NCBI GenBank assembly: GCA_030141605.1
Contig: JAQGDQ010000225.1
Span: 124,001-188,000, forward strand
Direction of reading: 5' to 3'
Length of the DNA: 64,000 nucleotides
Origin: Tubiluchus corallicola
Lineage: Eukaryota; Priapulida; Priapulimorpha; Priapulimorphida; Tubiluchidae
The position numbers were made by a program, and so were the translations under genes. The notes under the pieces are model-generated. The model ran no database searches and was not told the origin of the DNA. It saw nothing but the letters and a program-made list of their open reading frames with translations. Positions 25,701 through 35,200 of the stretch are shown here, one piece after another. Numbering within the stretch: position 1 is the first letter of the stretch; each line of letters begins with the position of its first letter.

Positions 25701-28613
25701 ACAACATACAGCACACGAGACGACTAACACACTGTGATACAACCAAGTTCTGCCAAAACTATTTCTAAGGGATCTTCTCTTACAGTGTCACCTAGCACAC
25801 AAAATATAATGAAATGAAATTCTTGATTTAATTCCGGAAACCTTTCTACCCAATTATCATTTCTGTAAACCACTAGAAAGAAATGAAAGTGTGAAAACAT
25901 AGATCTTAGTCAGAAAAAATGATTTGAATATGACCTTTAGAATGTGAGTACAATAGTATACGTTTAATAATAATTCAAACTTTTGAATTACAAGCACTTT
26001 GCATGACTTTTTTACCAGATCACATCACTAATTGAATAAATCACACAAACAGAGTTCAATTCCTAAAGCACTTACCTCTGGGTAGTTCTGTCCAAATGAT
26101 TCTGAAAAAGAAATTATAATTATATAACAAAATACGCTGACATTAAAAAATGCGTGAGCTAACATGTGTTGCAAAGCAGATCCGACAGGATCTCAAGCTG
26201 AAAAGCTATTGGTGTCAGACAAACAGAAAAAACAAGAGGGAAATTAAAAATCAAAAAGATTATTCAAAGTGTCGGTATAATGAATTAATATATATTTCTA
26301 AAAAAATATGACAGTAACACTGAAACCATTTATATTTACATTGTTAATACAGCACGATGAAAAAACTTTGTTAAAAAGCAAATAGTTTTTTATATTGAGA
26401 AAAAGGTTGAAAAGAATCTGTATAGTAAAGTTAGGATTATTTAAAAGATACTTAAAGAGCTTTGTAAAAAGTAAATATATTGAGAAATGTCAGCTTAAGG
26501 AAGCCAACAAAATTATGCATGTTAGATTAAAATGATTGATGTTAAATCTAATTTTAAAGACTTCCATAATGATGACATGTTATATCCATAATGTCAAGTA
26601 GACTATAACAGCGTTGAACACTTGTTAAAATATCAACATGTATGTTTGACTTGTAATGACATTGTACAATCAAATGCAAATTTACTATTAAGAAAGGTTA
26701 ATATCTATGTACACGGACTGATGTACAGGAAAGTTCATTTATCGTTTCATTGCAAAGAAGTTTAAGGTTTCTAAATGTGTGCTTGCATAGCAAAATCGTC
26801 CATAAGTCGGCAATTAAGCTTTCTAGTTATTCACATATCCTGAATCTCTATTTCATGAGGATCATTTTGATACCAAGCTCATCGCTCTATGTTATTTCTA
26901 AGCTGAGATAATTCAGGTTGAAGTTGATGTTCCTGCTACACACTGAAAAACCTAATCTTGAGAAAAACGCTGTTAAAATCAGTCATTGTTTTTTGTCGCG
27001 TTTCTGCAAAACCACACGAAAGTGTGGTTGCTATGAATTTTACAAGAGCAAATTGAAGTTACATTTAAATCCAGTAGATGGCTCTTCCAGACGAAGATCT
27101 GGTCTTGTCAACAGAAAAAACCCGAAGCAAAATGGCTGCTCCCATGAGCTACAATCGCAGTTAGAAAATACAAGTTTTTTTACAATTGCAGTACTAGTTT
27201 CTAGACAGAAAAGTGGGTAAGAAGTTATAAAATTAGATTGCTAGTATTTTTTGTACATTTTCCGGATAATTTGATGCTAGAATATAAAAGTCCTATATAT
27301 TTAGCATTTGTTTTCATAAAAAATCGACATTTGACCAAATTTTTGGTGCTTTCTACTTTGAAGCATCATAACTGTAGGGCGCCGAGTAACCCACTAGCTG
27401 AAGTAACACTTCTGGTAAAACGCATGTGCTATATTTGCGGAAAAGTAGTGTCGTACATGGGGGCAGCCCAGGTAGGACACTAGTGATTTCTGTCGAGAAT
27501 CGAGATTTATAACATAATAAAACATAAAACTAAATTTGTTTTAGAAAAAAGTAACTTTATAACAATGATGGATAGTCCTTGACAATTAACAAATGTATTT
27601 TTTACAACAATATAATCATTATTATTAGCTCCTCAAATATCATCATAATATTAAACTAAGTATCTAATGCTTTAAAGAGAAAAACTATGTAGGGCACATA
27701 ACTCGCTAACCCGTTTACTTGGTTAGTAGAAAATAATTATTTGTCCAGGAGGGAGTGAAAAGGATCACCTGTCTGTGAAGCAAAACAAAATAAAAAATGA
27801 TATACCTTAAGCAAATGTTGCAATTGCCTAAAAAGTGCGCTTATTTCACTTCGAAGAAAATTAATATAGCCAAATATTAATTGTTCTAGCTCAGAATAAA
27901 ATTCTTTTATTTTATCAGATGTATAATGAATTATCCAATGTGTATTGACGTTTTTAATTATTATTATTACATAAACAAGGACAACGGACGGTGTCAGTAC
28001 GCTTAGTGACAAAATTCGTGACCTGTCACTAATGCCCTACTTGGGCAGCCCATGTACGACGCGTCCTACTTGGGCTAGCCCATGTATGACGCGTCCTACT
28101 TGAGCTAGCCCATGTACGCCAATTGTCCTACTTCGGCTAGTGGGTTACTCGGCACCCAACAATAACATAGTTCTAACTATGTCGACATATAGACGGTTTT
28201 GGTTTGCAAGCACACAAATATATGTTACGACTTTTATGTGTATAATATCAAGTTCACTTGCAAACAGATAGACATTCTGTTGACCCTGGTTTGCTCACCA
28301 AATTGGTGAATCGGATCGGATCCTGTGAATGTACGAGGACTTTTCAGTTACAGCCTACAAAAGCTAGACATATACGTCTTAGATATATGCTGAGCAGTTT
28401 TAGATTTACACTGCGTCAAATTTAAGCAGTGTGTATAACATTTTAGGTACAGTAGCCTAGGCATACTGAATTATGAATACGCAAGCTTTCAAAAAACATA
28501 GATTCATAATGCACAAAGGTGATAACTGATCACGACTCTATTATGTAATTAAGATTACAGAAGTATTTAACATAGGACTACAGTTTTCACAAACCTAGTA
28601 GTTCTAAATTCAT
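10574..28613 (-). CDS. RBBP5: RBBP5, retinoblastoma-binding protein 5 (complete, 12 exons)
   Basis: RBBP5 is a core WD40 subunit of the nuclear SET1/MLL histone H3K4 methyltransferase complexes, with WDR5, ASH2L and DPY30. Twelve exons join in frame to 498 residues (human RBBP5 is 538). What is seen: the start [15 protein letters not shown]; a WD40 propeller over about residues 20-325 with [20 protein letters not shown] and [20 protein letters not shown]-like blocks; the acidic segment [16 protein letters not shown], the ASH2L-binding region of the family; then EVDVV and PAFCSSDEE, matching the WDR5-binding region. The tail is Lys-rich, ends KPRHDY, and is shorter than in vertebrates. Every junction is GT-AG with consistent phase. 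The ATG is at 28613 with A at -3. It is head to head with the Aster-like gene and shares a promoter interval of about 450 bp. Confidence 0.97.
11379..12040. mobile_element. pogo/mariner-type MITE 1 in RBBP5 intron 11
   Basis: This is a 662 bp element flanked by TA on both sides. Its left end is TGGTAAGTGCTCGTTTAACG and its right end, inverted, is CAGTAAGTCCTCTC. Similar TTTAACGA stretches lie just inside both ends. TA target sites and CAG-type ends fit the Tc1/mariner-pogo group. No transposase is present. Confidence 0.8.
12080..12179 (-). CDS. RBBP5: RBBP5 exon 11
   Basis: This 100-nt exon encodes [19 protein letters not shown] and [13 protein letters not shown], equivalent to the vertebrate KKPKTTNIELQ segment. 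The donor is GTCAGT, phase 1. Confidence 0.92.
13122..13889. mobile_element. pogo/mariner-type MITE 2 in RBBP5 intron 10
   Basis: This is a 768 bp element flanked by TA. Its left end is CAGTAGGTGCCGCTTAATAG and its right end, inverted, is CAGTAGGCACCGCTTAACAG, giving a terminal inverted repeat of more than 20 bp with few mismatches. It is non-autonomous. Confidence 0.88.
14267..14433 (-). CDS. RBBP5: RBBP5 exon 10
   Basis: This 167-nt exon encodes [29 protein letters not shown] and [18 protein letters not shown], which includes the WDR5-binding motif region. The donor is GTTGGT, phase 0. Confidence 0.96.
15238..15427 (-). CDS. RBBP5: RBBP5 exon 9
   Basis: This 190-nt exon encodes [38 protein letters not shown] and the acidic [11 protein letters not shown], the ASH2L-binding region. 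It ends in phase 1. Confidence 0.97.
15990..16360 (+). repeat. Dispersed repeat R1, copy 2
   Basis: It is collinear with the copy at 9080-9445: shared ACACGCTCGTGGAATGTTTG-like block, then GTCATAACTAGTTGAGCTCG, AATTAAGTTTTTAACC and a final ATGGAAAATCATCC. Edges are approximate. Confidence 0.7.
16652..16805 (-). CDS. RBBP5: RBBP5 exon 8
   Basis: This 154-nt exon encodes [20 protein letters not shown] and [20 protein letters not shown], with donor GTAGGT, phase 0. Confidence 0.96.
17732..18340 (+). mobile_element. Repeat R2, copy A (TIR element, RBBP5 intron 7)
   Basis: This is an element of about 609 bp with imperfect terminal inverted repeats: GCAAACCAAAACCGTCTG at the left, and GCATGGCAAAAACGTCCA as the inverted right end, both followed by TAAGTC. 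It is related along its length, in inverted orientation, to 26773-28219. No target duplication could be fixed and there is no coding frame. Confidence 0.75.
18959..19078 (-). CDS. RBBP5: RBBP5 exon 7
   Basis: This 120-nt exon encodes [18 protein letters not shown] and [16 protein letters not shown], with donor GTGCGT, phase 2 in and out. Confidence 0.96.
19190..19510 (+). repeat. Repeat R3, copy 1
   Basis: This segment aligns with 20385-20620 in the same orientation. Shared blocks: a TTATAGTACTTAGCAT-like start, TTAATAATTTAAAATGTTT, CCCAGTGTGCA and AAAGTAATATACA. It contains the 83-bp duplication. Confidence 0.7.
19265..19430. repeat. Perfect 83-bp tandem duplication
   Basis: Positions 19265-19347 and 19348-19430 are identical by eye, starting GTAACTGGAAAAGAGAATTC. 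Perfect identity implies a recent duplication inside repeat R3, or possibly an assembly artefact. Confidence 0.95.
20138..20319 (-). CDS. RBBP5: RBBP5 exon 6
   Basis: This 182-nt exon encodes [20 protein letters not shown] through [17 protein letters not shown]. The donor is GTGAGT, phase 2. Confidence 0.96.
20385..20620 (+). repeat. Repeat R3, copy 2
   Basis: It is a diverged copy of 19190-19510, lying just 5' of RBBP5 exon 6 as copy 1 lies just 5' of exon 7. It lacks the 83-bp duplication. Confidence 0.65.
20990..21110 (-). mobile_element. tRNA-derived SINE, minus strand
   Basis: On the minus strand an A box AGTGGCTGAGGGGT (21072-21085) is followed by a B box GGTTCAAGTTC (21050-21060). 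Then comes a tail related to the SINE at 21330 (CAGGCTGTATCC, TTTTTTCACATTT). Confidence 0.8.
21330..21480 (+). mobile_element. tRNA-derived SINE, plus strand
   Basis: The A box AGTGGCCGAGTGG (21336-21348) and B box GGTTCAAATTC (21383-21393) have Ser/Leu-like spacing. A non-tRNA tail follows, so this is a SINE head rather than a functional tRNA gene. Confidence 0.8.
21886..21973 (-). CDS. RBBP5: RBBP5 exon 5
   Basis: This 88-nt exon encodes [20 protein letters not shown] and LPLAEE. The acceptor is TTTTTAG, the donor is GTAAGT, and it ends in phase 0. Confidence 0.95.
22939..23079 (-). CDS. RBBP5: RBBP5 exon 4
   Basis: This 141-nt exon encodes [20 protein letters not shown] then [16 protein letters not shown]. 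The acceptor is CTTTTAG, the donor is GTACAT, phase 2 in and out. Confidence 0.95.
23190..23575 (-). repeat. Dispersed repeat R1, copy 3 (inverted)
   Basis: The minus strand matches the other R1 copies: GTGATGTCATCGTTAG, ATTAATTATCTTTTTAAC, and an end TACTTCAAAATGGGGTAGGA. It shares extra 5' sequence (AAACATACTAT) with the copy at 32750-33290. Confidence 0.7.
23705..24050. repeat. 34-bp minisatellite, about 10 units
   Basis: The unit is AGTGGTGGATCCATGCTGCT followed by TGTGGACCCGGCAG. One unit is shortened to 26 bp (around 23970-23995). It is GC-richer than its surroundings. As 34 is not a multiple of 3, open frames cycle through three peptide repeats on both strands. These are not genes. 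It lies in RBBP5 intron 3. Confidence 0.93.
24916..25088 (-). CDS. RBBP5: RBBP5 exon 3
   Basis: This 173-nt exon encodes [32 protein letters not shown] and [11 protein letters not shown], the first WD repeat. It ends in phase 2 with donor GTTGGT. Confidence 0.96.
26076..26101 (-). CDS. RBBP5: RBBP5 exon 2 (26-nt microexon)
   Basis: It encodes ESFGQNYPE with acceptor TTTTTCAG and donor GTAAGT-like GTAAG. It enters in phase 1 and leaves in phase 0. Confidence 0.95.
26773..28219 (-). mobile_element. Repeat R2, copy B, interrupted by a nested element
   Basis: It is an inverted relative of 17732-18340. Left part 26773-27372 and right part 28162-28219 are contiguous in copy A, so the sequence between them was inserted later. 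The terminal inverted repeat CTTGCATAGCAAAATCGTCC pairs with CTTGCAAACCAAAACCGTC. Confidence 0.8.
27373..28161. mobile_element. 789-bp nested DNA element, TG...CA ends, 5-bp duplication
   Basis: Both ends form an inverted repeat of about 33 bp: TGTAGGGCGCCGAGTAACCC at the left, and TGTTGGGTGCCGAGTAACCC as the inverted right end. It is flanked by ATAAC on both sides (27368-27372 and 28162-28166). Subterminal repeats of a CCTACTTGGGCTAGCCCATG type occur three times at the right and once, inverted, at the left. No transposase. TG/CA termini with a 4-5 bp duplication are reminiscent of Ginger-type elements, but this assignment is weak. Confidence 0.88.
28595..28613 (-). CDS. RBBP5: RBBP5 exon 1
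   Basis: This 19-nt coding exon encodes MNLELL, identical to vertebrate RBBP5, and is followed by the donor GTTTGT in phase 1. It is too short for ORF scanning and was found by expecting the conserved start. Confidence 0.92.
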
Positions 28614-29060
28614 GATTTCCTTGTGTCGCTGGAATTATTTAAAACATTAATCAGTTTTTAAATCATTCTATAATATAAATTTCGCACACTTTCCACATTA
28701 TCAGAAGAACATACTTTTTGCCATCTAGCGAGAGCACTTAAAAGTTTTTTAAATGGTTTATAAACTACTGAAAAATACTAAGAAAAGCCATTTATGAAAT
28801 ATAATTAAAACGGCTTGCCGTAATTCAAGTATAGGCTTTCTTTATCTAGAATAAATTTGACAATAATTTAAAAGTTTACGAAATTTAAAATTCACTTTCT
28901 AATTAGAAAGCTACATTTTTTGTTAACAGGTGGCGCCACATCTTCTAGTACTTCATTAAGTAAATTTGTTTTATAACTAAGTAAACTCTTAAGAAAGTAT
29001 GTTTGCGACCGGCTTGAATGTTTAAATTCCTCACTCGGACCATGTGAAATTAACAAGAGA
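28614..29060. promoter_or_regulatory. Head-to-head promoter interval RBBP5 / Aster-like gene
   Basis: About 450 bp separates the divergent start codons at 28613 (minus) and 29061 (plus). No TATA box or classic element stands out. Its role as a shared promoter is inferred from layout. Confidence 0.5.
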
Positions 29061-29224
29061 ATGAGTGGTGTGGCCAAAAAAATCGCAGCCGACGTCATGC
29101 TTCAAGGAGATGCGGCATTAAACGAAATAAGAGCCAGTGAGGATGATGAAGTTGGTGCTTCCAAAATTGATCAAACGAAAAGTCCGATATCTTTAGAAGT
29201 TCCAGTATTGAAAGCTGCATCATC
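29061..29224 (+). CDS. Plus-strand first exon (likely Aster-like gene)
   Basis: ATG with A at -3 opens a 54-codon frame, MSGVAKKIAADVMLQGDAAL onwards, acidic and Ser-rich, ending at a strong donor GTAAGT in phase 2. That phase fits both 48654-48818 and 29377-29449. Confidence 0.65.
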
Positions 29225-32200
29225 GTAAGTATTGTAGCTTACATTCAAAACGTAATCACTCTCACTATTGTAACGGCTATTATTCAAGACGGGCGGAGAA
29301 TCATACTGCAGTCACATGTTATTATTTGCGGTTACAGCTTGTCTTATTTCAACGTTTTCCTTTTGTGTGCACATAGACGTCATAGTTGTCAAGTTGGAGA
29401 AGTGCCAATGAGTGATAGAGCCAAATTAATTGTGGGTCTGGGGAACACTGTAAGCCCCTTCCACCCTCAATGCCCCTGCGCGGTCGGTGGCGTCTCCTGC
29501 ATTTTAAAGGTTTTTACAAACCTTGGTAAGCAGAAGCTAAGTAATTTTTACCCTTAAAGGACAAAAAAATGGCCAACCAAAGTAAGTTTCAGAAAATTCG
29601 CAATAAAAAATTATATCGACTAAGTTAAGCGAATAAAGTACTCACTTTTTCGCATTTACTCCAATTTTTGTAAAATATTTCAACCGCTGCAGTAAACGTT
29701 GGCGCAGACGTGTTTCATTTAGTCCGCCAACTGAAAAGCCAGCATGTGACTGATCACGTAGCATGACATCACTCGAACACAGTTGCAGTAAGTTCTGAAC
29801 ACGTGTACTATAAAGATTTTTGTTGTGGTTCTGTGATGCCATCTAATATGGCGCCGCCGTGACAGTCTCGCAGGAGTATTTAAAAAGAAAACAAACAGGA
29901 AATTCTTTTAACATGAGTATGATAAACGCTTAAGATTGCCTCTAACCGTTATAATAAAATCTAGCGAAAATTTTCTGAGACTTGCTTTAACTAGGTCTTT
30001 TCTTGTCCTTTAAACGTTTAAAGTTGTCCTTTGAAACAAGTTTACAGCTTGTTCTTTAATGTTTAATAGCCGTCATTTTTTTCGGTGCCAACATACTTCT
30101 ATTATTTACTGAACAGACTGAGGTGCTATCATTTTCCTAGTATGCAGAATTTAATTAATTCGAAATTAGTAAAAAAAATACCCCAACCAAAAGCATAATT
30201 ATCATGACAGAATCTCAATTCACAAACAATGCCAGGCTAAAATCACAGCATTCTCATCATCATTCTGTCAATTGTCTTGTAAAATAATCCATCAAATTTT
30301 GGTATATTTCTTAGCAACAGAGTAAAAAAACAGATTAAATACTTTAATGGAAGTTGCCATATTGAATTTTTCTTTTTTTGTAGTAGTTATGGCCAGGGAC
30401 GTATTATGACATTATGGCACCCTAGGCTGGTACTCGAGTTCTGCCCATTGCCGAATGCTTATGTATGAAAGCAGCACGCAATTGCTTGCATTGTATTGGA
30501 AATACTACTACCTACTTAGTTACTGTTAATTATGTACAACATTTGTATTGCGCTTATATTGATCGTGGCGAACTATGCTTTTTATATACAGTGCTTATAT
30601 AACACAAACTCAGTAACTGTTTATGGTGATTACTGGTATGTCAAGTATAATCTGGAGATTGATTGGATCTACAATTAAGTGTCGGAAATTTTTGGCAAAC
30701 TTCAAGAAAAAATAAGAAAGAAGAATTTGCTAGTCTTTATACTCTTTTAATCAGATAGTTACCAGAATTTGCTATGATGCTAATGTTAATTGTATTCCAG
30801 TCTACAATGTAATTTATCAAATCGCTACAGTATAATAGTGTCACTAAAATCGCAAAAAAAACTTGATTAGCTAATTCACTGTAAGAAGCAAATTTTGCTA
30901 CAAATATTAGCAGACAGTATTAGAGGTTGCAAAAGTCAACACATGAAATGTTTTATGAAAAATTTGTTTTATTACATCATTTATGTGAATTAGAGGTTAA
31001 TTAAACAATTTTTTTCCTGGCCCTTTTCCTGTGCAAATCTATCAAGAACATTGGTGTAATCTAAATTTTGTGCATTGTCTGTCTCTATATTCAGCAAGGC
31101 AAGACAGCTTAATTTTCTGGTTCAAAAAATGAATTTTTAAGTCACTCATAACTCACCAATTTTACTTATACTGCAATAACCACACGGCTGTTCAACAAAG
31201 TAATTTGCAAACATACTGGTGGTCATTTTCTATGAGCTGCCTGTTGTACATTTGTTAATAGCACCCACGTGTGCTAGCTACCCGAATTGTTGTAATTTCT
31301 GTATTCTAAAAGCAATGTGCTATGCCCTTTCCATGACCTTAATGAATGCTTTTTTCCTGAAGCTTGAACTTTTTTACATTGCACTGGACCTCACTTGGCC
31401 AGCAAGTTGAACATTTTTTACTTGGCACTTGACCTCATTTAACCAGCAAGTTGAAGTTCTTTACTTGACACTGAACTTCGCTTGACGAGGGGTGTGCAAG
31501 AGAAAGGATAGTGAAACACAACAGCTCATCAAGTGAGACACTGTTCTCAGATTAATATAGTGAAAACTATAGGCAGTGTAAAATTAATAGAAAAAAGAAA
31601 AAAATAGAATATAAGAAACAAAAAACGCCATGCTATTAATGATAAAATTAGGAGCACAGAATAGGCAATGAATAGACAGTAGTTTTTGTTTCTTATATTC
31701 TATTTATTTTTTCTTAATGTAATAGTACTACGTATGGGATTGATATAAAAAGATTTTTTTTATTTTAGTGTGGATAACAATTGCGTACTTTCAGACAATT
31801 ACAGGTGCAATTTGAATTAAATGCTTTGTGTAAATGCTTGTGTAAATAAATCTATATGCACACTTTCAACTTTTGATTGGAGATAATGGAGTAACATTCA
31901 AGTTTAGTTGGTCGTAAAACTAGCAAAAAATAGAAGAATTCTGTAGGTATTTACTAATTCACTGCACTGTGACCAAAATTATAAAGCAGAATTGGATGAC
32001 TTATACTAGAAATACCAATGTAATCAACATTGATAACTGTGTGCAACTGTCGGCAACTTCATCATTAAATAGCCAGTCAACAGCTGTGACGGTCGATTTT
32101 TTGAGGCTTTTTCTTGTATTTCAGCAAGTCTTTCTGTGCCTTTCAATCAATCAGCAGTTTCTGATTTTTGCTGCTTGTCTGAGAGGCAGCGTCTTCGAGC

Positions 32201-35200
32201 AGGAAATGTACTAGGCAAACATGAAATTTTTATAGCATAATGTTGCGAAGTGGCCGCTTTCACCAGTGAAAATGTGCTTTAAGACGACAGTAAAATCCTC
32301 GAATTGATTTTGGAATTTCTGTAGAAAATGCATTTAATATATCTTCTAAGCCGAGCTTAACCCTAAAATACCGGTTTGCCTAAAAGAAACTGTGATTGTG
32401 AAGTGTAAGGCGCCTTTTGAACATATGTAAGGCTTTTAGAAATTGGCCTTTTCTTGTACAGCGAAGATATTATACTGTCATTGCATACCTGTATTGCCGG
32501 CATGTTATACTGTCACGATTAGGGATTAAACGAGTACACTCATGGAAACCCCACATTTTCCCGCAAAGTAATAGTCAATGAAGGATTTAAACTTTACTAG
32601 GGTTGGTGTGGCAACCACCATAGCAGGCAAATTATTCCATTCGTTCACCATTTTCACGGTAAATGAATATTTGCGAATGTCGAGACGTAACCGCTCTTTA
32701 AAAAAATTTTTTGCTGTGTCCTCTAGTTTTTGAATCAACAAGTAAATTAAAGGAAGGCAGGATGATTTTTCATATCCGACCCCATTTTGAAGTAGTGTAA
32801 AAAGTACTGTAACACTATAATATCAAAGCATTTGTAATAATTAATTAGTAGTCTGTTAAAAACTTAATTAATGGCGGGCGAGCCCAACTAGTAATGACAT
32901 CACAACTGGACAGGACAGCATAAACATTCCATAAGTGTGTTGCACATGTTTACGAAAGCGAAAATTGAAGTACAGTGCTACTGTGTTTACCACTGTGCTC
33001 ACGCATGACCTGTTGAATTTGTGTAGTTCATCACAAACTAACACATCTGAACTGAGAGGTACAGCACCTGTTTTTTCTGCAATACAAGTGCTGGTGCCTG
33101 TCTAACTAGCGAATAGTGAAATGCATGTAACAGCAAAGAACTAGTTGCACGAACATGAAATTGTGTTTGTGTGGTAATAATTCTTTTAGTTAGTCATTTT
33201 TGAAAAAAATAGTATGTTTCCTGTCAATATTTTAAAGAGTAAATTGCTTTGACCTACAGTTTAAGATTGAGTTCGGTTTCGCTGTAAAGAAAATTTCAGG
33301 TTGAATGTTTTCGTTTTTAGTCTGTATTTTATAAACTTTGTCATGAAATTGTTGATCTTATAAATTGCTATAAAATCGTCAATGGCCTAACCTTTCTGGT
33401 GGAAGATGATTTCTTTTCTCGACCTTCTTGCCCCCTCTGTGGACATCTCTCGAAACTCTTTGTTCCTTATTCTCAAACTAATTTCCCTTTTTTTTACTCA
33501 AGTATTGTTAACCAATGGAACAAATTGCCAGCTGCAATTGTAGATGCACCATCAATCTATTGCTTTAAAGTGTCTTTGAGAAGGGACTACAACCGAATTC
33601 AACTCTAGGTCCCTATAACTTTGTAAGGTAAACCTCTATTAGCACAATGCTAGGCAGATTCTTCCAGTGATTCATTTCAAATGGTTCTTTATTGACCGTT
33701 CTTTGATTAGCCTCATAACGTTCAATGCATTTAGGGGCAAATATTCCACTTTCAAAGACTAATAATATTTTTTGCAAGGTTGAACATGTGTCATCTCTGC
33801 TGCTTTAATATTTAACTAAAATCAATACTGGATGTTTGCAGACATTGCTTATTACATGGAACAAACTCATCTTCAGCCTCCAGTCTTGTGCTGGTCTTTT
33901 TATTAGCCTATTTGATTTGAATGTTAGTACCAACTTTATCTTCATCCTTATATAATTTGCTTCAACAGAAAAATTGACCATCAACATTAGATTAGCTGGT
34001 GCTTATGATAATCAAGTTGTTAGGAGATGAAACATCTACAATTTCTTTAATGAACCTCTTCAAGTTGTTCTGCACTGAGCACTTAGGAACAAGTGGATAA
34101 AATTGAAGAAAAACTCGCAACTTAAACTGTCATTTCTGGCACTGAATGGCTTTGGAGGAGGCTGTACAAAGGGTGACTTTAAAATTATCATTTGAAATCA
34201 TGATAGGGAATGATACAACATTTCTTTGGTTTGATATGACATTGAGGAATAACGAAGGATCGTGTACACTGGCTTTACCTCATTTGGCTCAGTTTGAATT
34301 GATTATGTTCAATGACGACTGCATCCATGTACAGATTTTCATAAGGCTGAAAATGTTTGTGTATCCACATGGACCATAATCCAAAATCAAATCCGGGCAG
34401 CTCGGTAGATATGTCCTGATGAACTTATTGCTTCAAATGCAGAATGTGACGGATTTAAAAGGGGTTAACAAGAAATTTACAATTCTGAAGGGATTTTAGT
34501 CTAAACATTAACTAGTTCCCGATCTTATCGTGCCTACTAATCATGGCACTAAGTGCTAGTACAGTATTAATATTTCAGTTTCACTTTCTGGCAGCGTGTA
34601 TGCTTGAACCAGTGGCTAAGAAAAAGCACATTCTTCCATGAGTTGCTAAAAAACTGCAAAATTCGTTCTGAAAACTTTAGTTAAAAATTACCAAACAACA
34701 AGATTAAGGATGATTCCCATTTTTGTTAAAGCACAATCTGATTTTTAAACTTAAAAAACTGGAATATTCAAGCCATGGAAATATCAAAATTGAAGCTTGT
34801 GTCCGATAGTCAACATGTTGTATCTATAGCTAAAGTACGGTGTTCCATGTCTTTCGCTCCTGATGATCTTCAAAAAGTTTCCTTGTTGGGATTCTGAAAG
34901 GAAAAGATAGAAGCATTGCATAACAGTAGCTTCATAGTTACACCAGAGGTTATAACTCATGAATTCAAGAATCCAGGCAAAACAGCAAAGATAAAAGAGT
35001 CACAGGTAATAAAATCAGAGAAAAAAATCACAAGAAAATGTCACAAAAAAGAAATAAAACTAACCCTAGCCAAAATTAATTGTGACTTTTTTCCTTTAAC
35101 TTTTTCCTAGCCAAAATTGTGCCTCTTTTTTCCTATGACCTTTTTACACAGAATTTAAAAGTTTGTCAAACCTGAAAATTTAGAAATGGTTTACTAACAT

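Larger units (their letters stand above)
10711..28594. other. RBBP5 introns: content overview
   Basis: Eleven introns of about 0.8-2.5 kb. Intron 11 and intron 10 each hold a pogo-type MITE. Introns 9 and 8 hold an R1 copy and little else. Intron 7 holds repeat R2. Introns 6 and 5 carry repeat R3, and intron 5 also two tRNA SINEs. Intron 4 (21974-22938) shows nothing recognisable. Intron 3 holds R1 and a 34-bp minisatellite. Intron 2 (25089-26075) shows nothing. Intron 1 holds R2 with a nested transposon. Confidence 0.7.

Noticed and set aside
27737-28012. 91-codon minus-strand ORF
   Set aside because: It lies wholly inside the nested TG...CA element; it has no transposase features and is AT-rich.
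28892-29098. Minus-strand ORF with a signal-peptide-like start
   Set aside because: It is antisense to the start of the exon at 29061-29224, which has a strong donor and matching phase. The hydrophobic start is probably a shadow.
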